Source: Dryas octopetala (lineage: Eukaryota > Streptophyta > Magnoliopsida > Rosales > Rosaceae). From it: 64,000 bases of DNA. A program made the translations under genes and the position numbers. Positions 58,383 through 64,000 of the stretch are shown piece after piece; the stretch's first letter is position 1; every line of letters begins with the position of its first letter. The DNA lies in the NCBI GenBank assembly GCA_963921425.1, contig OY992832.1, forward strand, positions 15,784,835-15,848,834, written 5' to 3'. A model generated the notes under the pieces. It was not told the origin of the DNA, made no database searches, and saw nothing but the letters and a program-made list of their open reading frames with translations.

Positions 58383-61072
58383 ATGGGGACGCGCATCCCA
58401 TCGCACCAGCTCAGCAACGGGCTGGTGGTATCAGGTCGACCCGAGCAGCTCAAGGAGCGCCAGCCCACAATTGCTTCACGCGCCGTGCCGTACACCGGCG
58501 GCGACGTCAAGAAATCGGGGGAGCTCGGCAAAATGTTTGACATCCCAATTGCCGATCATCCTCCCTCATCCAACACCGGCGGCCCTCCTTCCTTTAAGCA
58601 CTCGCGTCCTTCCTCCTCCTCCCAACCCAACAGCGGATCCGTTCGATCAGGGCCCAACTCCGGCCAGATTTCAAAGAAATCGTCCGGACCCTTAACGCCG
58701 CAGCTCCAGCCCACCGGCCTCATCACCTCCGGCCCATTAAGCTCCGGCCCACTGGGGACCGGGCCCAGGAGGTCGTCGGGGCAGCTGGAACACACCGGGT
58801 CTATGAGCAAGATGGTGTACGGGTCGGCAGTAACCACCCTGAGTGATGTGAAGGTAGCGTTTCGGATATCGAAGGCGGTGTTGTGGGTGTTCATGGTGGT
58901 GGTGGCGATGGGGTTGCTGGTTGGGGGGTTTCTGATGGTGGCGGTGAAGAAGTGGGTGATATTGGCAGCGGTGGCGCTCGTTCTGGTGCCGGTGGTGGTG
59001 GTGATTGTGTGGAATTTCGTGTGGGGGAAGAGAGGGTTGCTAGGGTTTGTGAGGAGGTACCCTGATGCTGAGCTCAGAGGTGCCATTGACGGACAGTACG
59101 TCAAGGTTACTGGGGTAATTTCACCTCTCCATCTCTCGCTTTCTGAGTTTTTCCTTTTCATATTTATTGTTTTTTTCAGTTGTTCTTGTTATTTAAATTA
59201 GATACACTCAAACCTTTCCCATTTGTTACCTTTTCAAGATTTTGATAATGAGATACTACCTGCGGATGCTACCATATGTAGTATTTTGTTTTGTTTCTGG
59301 AAGCACAGTCGGTCCATTTTTAAATTTTGACAAATGCTACCCTTATTAATATAAAGTGGTTTGATTATAACTGTCCAGTGGATGCATAATATAAAGGTGT
59401 TTGTATAATTGTGGAATGGAATCTGGGTATGTGTCTGCTTTGACCCATGAGGCTTAGATGGGTATTTGTGATCAACAACTGCGGTTACCATGGCTATGAA
59501 TTTGATTTTTCAGTCTGGCAATTTTCACTGAGAGATTACAGTTTATCAGAAACATAAATTATGCCTTATCTATGTGGGTTTTATGTTAATATGCTAGCAA
59601 TTTAGTACTTGCAATTTTGTAGCTTACTGCCACGTTAGTTCCAGAATGGATATTTTCTTTCATTTGTAATCATTTAATCTCACTTACCTATTATTTAATT
59701 TGAAGTGATTTATAACAATTGGGTTTTGATGGCTTAGAATTTAATAACCCTAGAGAGTATAACATTTCAATTTGTTTCTCTCTCGGTCTTTGTCTCCTCT
59801 CCTTTAAGAAGTTAGCATTTATTCTTCCATGTTTGTTTTCCATCTGTAGTAATAATGCCATGGATATCTCTTTGTGTAGGTTGTAACCTGTGGCAGTATT
59901 CCTTTGGAATCATCCTACCAAAGGGTACCTAGGTGTGTATATGTTTCTACGGAATTGTGTGAATATAAAGGATGTGGTGGCAAGTCTGCAAATCCTAAAC
60001 ACCGCTGTTTCTCATGGGGTTCTAGACATTCAGAGGTTAGTTGTCTGAGTATTTGTGCTTGTGTGCTCCGAACTATGTTTCGGATCAAAGTTTGGCCAAT
60101 GATGATTTATAATACAGGGATCTGTTATTGAAAAACTAAAGAATGTTTATATATATATATGAGGGACTCGAGAAGTGAAACATAAAAAATACATGCATAT
60201 ATACAAACACTATGTAACTCAAGCTTTAGGCATGCAGTTTTCTGAACCCGAAACCAGGTTATGGGACACATGAATATAGCCTATGTACATGACATATTCA
60301 TGTATGCTTTGTTACCTTGCACTAGTGTGCTGCTCAATTTGGAATTCTAGCATGAATTTTTTTTTGGGGATAATACATTTATAATTGTGAAGAAATAATG
60401 CAGTATAATCCAAGTTGCCTAAAGTTCATTAGTTCGGTCAAAGAACCTTCTATTCCTTGTAATATTAAAAACTAATTTTATGTTTTCTCTTGGACAGAAA
60501 TATGTGACAGATTTTTACATATCAGATTTCCAATCTGGGTTAAGAGCATTAGTGAAAGCTGGCTATGGGGCCAAGGTTGCCCCATTCGTTAAACCAGCTA
60601 CTGTGGTGGATGTGAGAAAGGAAAACAGAGACTTATCTCCAAGTTTTTTACGCTGGCTTGCTGAGCGCAACCTCTCTACTGATGACCGTACAATGCGCCT
60701 CAAAGAAGGGTATGCCACTTTTTGTTTCTAGCCCCTTCATACCTTGTGCATGGTTAGAGATTCTTTACTGATGTTGTAACTTGTAAAGTGAACTCGAAAC
60801 TTATCGATTTAGTATATAATTTGTGAGATTCTATCATTTACGGTAATAGGTTTTTGAGACTGTGTTTCTTCTTTGTCAGGTATATTAAAGAAGGGAGCAC
60901 CGTTAGTGTGATGGGGGTGGTCCGACGCCACGATAATGTGGTCATGATTGTTCCTCCAGTGGGGCCTGTCTCAACAGGCTTTCAATTGTTACGCTGCCTG
61001 CTTCCAACTTATGTTGAAGGTCTCATTCTGACATGCGATGATAATCAGAATGCTGATGTGGTTCCCGTGTAG
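58383..61072 (+). CDS. SHOU4L: SHOU4-type membrane protein, 430 aa
   Basis: A plant protein with two membrane helices, long annotated as related to ubiquitin-specific proteases. In Arabidopsis the SHOU4/SHOU4L pair slows delivery of cellulose synthase complexes to the plasma membrane. Four exons: 58383-59114, 59880-60035, 60498-60709, 60880-61072; GT-AG and in frame. Residues 1-150 are Ser/Pro/Gly-rich and probably disordered, with repeated SGPL units (101-135). Two strongly hydrophobic helices lie at about 165-187 and 191-214. The C-terminal domain (from RRYPDAELRGAIDGQYVKVTG) has conserved Cys residues (VVTCGSIPL, CEYKGCGG) and ends in a small folded part with VMGVVRRHDNVVMIVPP. No protease catalytic triad is seen. 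Membership is clear; which paralogue is not. Confidence 0.88.
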
Positions 61073-62115
61073 ATATACGTATATTTAGTTCCGTCATAGC
61101 CTTGTTTAGAAGTGGATTTTGTGAGTAAAAAGTTGAAGGGTGAAACTGATGGAAAAAGCACGTACCACCACTGCCACCTCTGTTCTTTCATTTCCTGGTT
61201 AAGTGTTGTAATTTTTCCACTAAAGATGCAGGGTAGAAAGACCGAAGATCACGTATTAATCAAGGTTAGTGTACTCATGGAGTGATATCATAGATGGTAA
61301 TGCGATGCACAAGGGCAAAATGGATCTGCTACTGCTAATATTACCCTTTGAAGAAGTTGCTACTTCCTAGATGATGTAACGTCAGGAATCTCCTATGCTC
61401 TGATTTCATGTACATAATAAGTCATCATAGTCTCATAGTCTCGCCCAAAGGGGTTTGGAAACGGTTGCCTTTGTTTGATGCTCAATTTTAGTACAAAAAG
61501 TAGAGTTTCTGTGGTTTTCTTTTTGTCATTATAAATTATCTGGCCTCACTTGTATTTCTATTTGATTAGATTGTGTACTGTTTGTGATACTCCCTCCTAT
61601 TAATGTTAATATTCTTCTAAAAGCAACAAGCATGACATGTAATGATAATGCTTCCTGTACAAATTATATGTGCCAAAACCTTATGAGACTTAAAAAAGTA
61701 TATTTGTAATTAGCACTTTATTTATTTGCCAGTAACAGATAGATTGGGAGGAACTTTTAATAAAAGAAAAAGTTTGGGTTATCCATATTCTTTAACCTTT
61801 GCAAGCTGTACGTTGCCACTTGGCATTAAGCATGCACCCACAAGATACAGTGAGACACACTTCAAGCCCTCTTAAATCTTTTCAGTTAAAGCCAAAATGA
61901 AAAAACAAAAGGAGAGACGCAAAAGAATCTAGTCCACTAAAAGAAGATCATTTTGAGGTATTATAGATGAAAGGTGCCACTTTATTGTCAGAGACAATTG
62001 CTACCAGTGAATCTTATCGATATTTGCTTCAAGGTTTAACAGTATAAATTCATGGCCTCTTGTACTCCTAAGGATACGAGAGGAGGCAAAACACATCGAT
62101 AAAGAGGGGAGGGAA
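61073..62115. other. Intergenic DNA between convergent genes
   Basis: 3' UTRs of the SHOU4-type gene and of the minus-strand dehydrogenase face each other here. No other gene recognised. Confidence 0.45.
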
Positions 62116-64000
62116 CTAGAGTCTTGAGGGCATCCCTCCAGCTACCACCAACGTTTCTCCTGTTATGTAAGAAGCATCATCAGATGCCAAAAAGGCAGCG
62201 GCAGCAGCCATGTCTTCAGTGGTACCAAGTCTGTTAAGAAACGTCTTCTCCTCGAGGGACTTCCTCTGCAATAAATTACAATTTAAATTCAGTCAATCAC
62301 AAAGGTCACTGCCCAAGATCCTTTGGAACTATATACCCCAACATGGTCTATACATATACTTACCACTTCATCAGATTTGGTAATGAATGAGGCAAAGTTT
62401 GTAGGTACAAAACCAGGAGCAACACAGTTTACACGAGTATCTGGGGCCATATCACCAGCAAGGGCCTAAAGTAAGACCAGCAAACAATAAACAGAAGAAA
62501 AAGTTGTTGAAGAAACATCCGAGGTAAAACATGAACAATGTCCATACCTTGGTTAGCCCAAGAAGGGCTGTTTTAGTGACCCCATACATTGCCATGGCAG
62601 CTGGTGGTGGGTTGAAGCCAGCAATTGAGGAAATGAGAACAACAGAAGAACCCTTCTTCAAGTGAGGAGCTGCCTCCTGTTAAATAACCAAACTGTATCA
62701 AACATTGCAATTACACTGGAAATTTTATACACATGGAAAATGTGATCAAAATAATTTGTTCCAAAGGTTATCTTGGCCACCATGATTGCAGCTCAAACAG
62801 GACATTTCCATGGCATTTTACCTTTAAAAGAAGTATAGAAGCTTTGACATTTATTTCCCATAGCTTGTCAAGCACAGATTCTTTGGTTTCCAATATGCTA
62901 TCAACTGATGGATTGGCAGCAGCATTTGAAACAACCACGTCTATTTTTCCATATTTCTGAAAAAAAAAAAAAAAAAAACCAGTAAAGTTCAAATATTTAA
63001 CAGAATGACATTGAAGAACCATTTGAAAAAAATTCAGAGAGAGACTGTTTATAACGAAAAGAGATCATCCCCATTGGGTGGTAAGTTAAATCATAGATTC
63101 TGATCAAAGAGTATAATTAATTATAATGCAGTAGCTTAATATAAAGCTTTTTAACTTGTCTGACTTCCACAAGTTGCTCGGCCTACATAAAAGCCAAACT
63201 TCCCACATTTCTTACAGCTTTCTGTTTACATCTCTCGTCGTTCTTCGATAATAAATGTAAAATTCAAGGTTTCAACAAACGTTCATACCTGCACAGTCTT
63301 GTTTATGAGATTCTTCCTCTGTTGTTCATTTGACACATGACAAACGATTCCCAACGCTTCAATTCCTTGAGCTTTAAGTTTCTCAACTGCTTCATCTACG
63401 TTGTTCTGCAACAATTCAATCAAACACGAAAAACTTCATGTCAGCATATCCATTCAAAAAACAACATAGAACTTACCACTTGGTTCCTAATAGAAGATAG
63501 CAAAAGAAGCAACAGTTGTGACTCAAACTTGTACCAATTCAGCTCAATTGAACCTGTAATGCATAACCCAATTGAACTGTGCCTATTAAGCTCATGATAC
63601 ACAAAGTTTCACTAGCTTTTCCTCTCCTCATTTTTCTATGGAATTAAATTAAGGGTGGCAGGAATCCAATTCGATAGAACAAATTGGCCCAATGAGCCGA
63701 GCTTAACATTTGATTTCATTTTCCTTACATTTCATCAAGTTTGTCACTTCTCACAAACCAAATTCAGTGTTTCATTTTTCTTTCCCAGTTCCCACAGACT
63801 GACAGAAGCCAAACAAAAAGCAGAAAAAACAAATCATATTTGACAAAAATAAAGAAAACCCATATGAATTTCTTGAAGAACAAAAGGCCAATCAATTCAA
63901 AATTGAGTCGGGACTAACCTGCTTGCGGGACGAGATGACAACAGAGGCGCCTTCCAAGCCGAGGCGCTCGGCGATGCCGAAGCCGATGCCCTGAGTGGAA
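62116..64000 (-). CDS. IBR1: Peroxisomal short-chain dehydrogenase/reductase, IBR1/SDRa type (5' end off window)
   Basis: An SDR-family oxidoreductase. The Arabidopsis member IBR1 takes part in peroxisomal conversion of indole-3-butyric acid to auxin. Visible exons, minus strand: 63919-64000 (partial), 63289-63405, 62822-62956, 62548-62676, 62364-62465, 62116-62265; all in phase. Motifs in order: part of the NAD(P)-binding turn ([13 protein letters not shown]), [11 protein letters not shown] (NNAG-like), catalytic Ser in [15 protein letters not shown] (Tyr-x3-Lys) and the VNCVAPGFV segment. The C-terminus is SRL, a type 1 peroxisome-targeting signal, directly after the GGMP motif. The first exon with the start codon lies beyond 64000. 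Confidence 0.9.

Noticed and set aside
58556..59161. 201-codon ORF on the minus strand
   Set aside because: Antisense shadow of exon 1 of the SHOU4-type gene, long only because that exon is GC-rich.
1..64000. Bacterial-type systems, CRISPR arrays, tRNA or rRNA genes
   Set aside because: No regularly spaced identical repeats with unique spacers, no cloverleaf with A/B boxes that I could support, and the gene structure is clearly plant nuclear.

Overview
The window is nuclear DNA from a flowering plant, almost certainly a eudicot. It holds intron-rich genes with GT-AG junctions, AT-rich intergenic DNA full of small non-autonomous transposons, and one GC-rich Ty3/gypsy LTR retrotransposon. No tRNA, rRNA, CRISPR array or bacterial-type operon was seen. 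Every gene model was built by hand: exons were joined where a GT-AG intron keeps the frame and the product matches a known family.

Layout. 1-4023: minus-strand Ty3/gypsy element (5' LTR, primer-binding site, gag-protease ORF; the rest lies off the left edge). 7763-12272 (+): CDP-diacylglycerol synthase. 12765-13941: Mutator-like element with very long terminal inverted repeats. 15391-16879 (-): alkaline ceramidase. 20363-23032: three Mutator-like elements, one of which appears to carry a captured first exon (Pack-MULE type). 23535-24954 (+): DUF506 protein. 26438-27425: hAT-like element plus a decayed copy of the ceramidase upstream region. 28606-29240 (+): last two exons of an acidic protein with an EAR-like motif. 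31052-33258 (-): mitochondrial pyruvate carrier. 34493-37015 (+): SOBER1-type acyl-protein thioesterase. 38406-39059 (+): plant-specific Cys-motif protein. 44085-46301 (-): HT1-like Raf-type kinase. 47075-57415: dense transposon territory, including an LRR gene fragment inside an hAT-like element, a compound palindrome and a run of adjacent Mutator-like elements. 58383-61072 (+): SHOU4-type membrane protein. 62116 to the right edge (-): peroxisomal short-chain dehydrogenase (IBR1/SDRa type), 5' end off the window.

The genes do not form one pathway. Several are membrane-lipid or acyl enzymes (CDP-DAG synthase, ceramidase, thioesterase, a peroxisomal dehydrogenase of the IBA beta-oxidation type). 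From memory, the gene order recalls two paralogous Arabidopsis segments: one with CDS2, ACER, MPC4 and SOBER1, the other with HT1, a DUF506 gene, a Cys-motif protein and CDS1. This window would then be a less fractionated version of their common ancestor; that needs a synteny check.

The most notable non-genic material is the set of small inverted-repeat elements with 8-10 bp target-site duplications (Mutator superfamily), several found by matching both the ends and the duplicated flanks. Two elements seem to carry host gene fragments.
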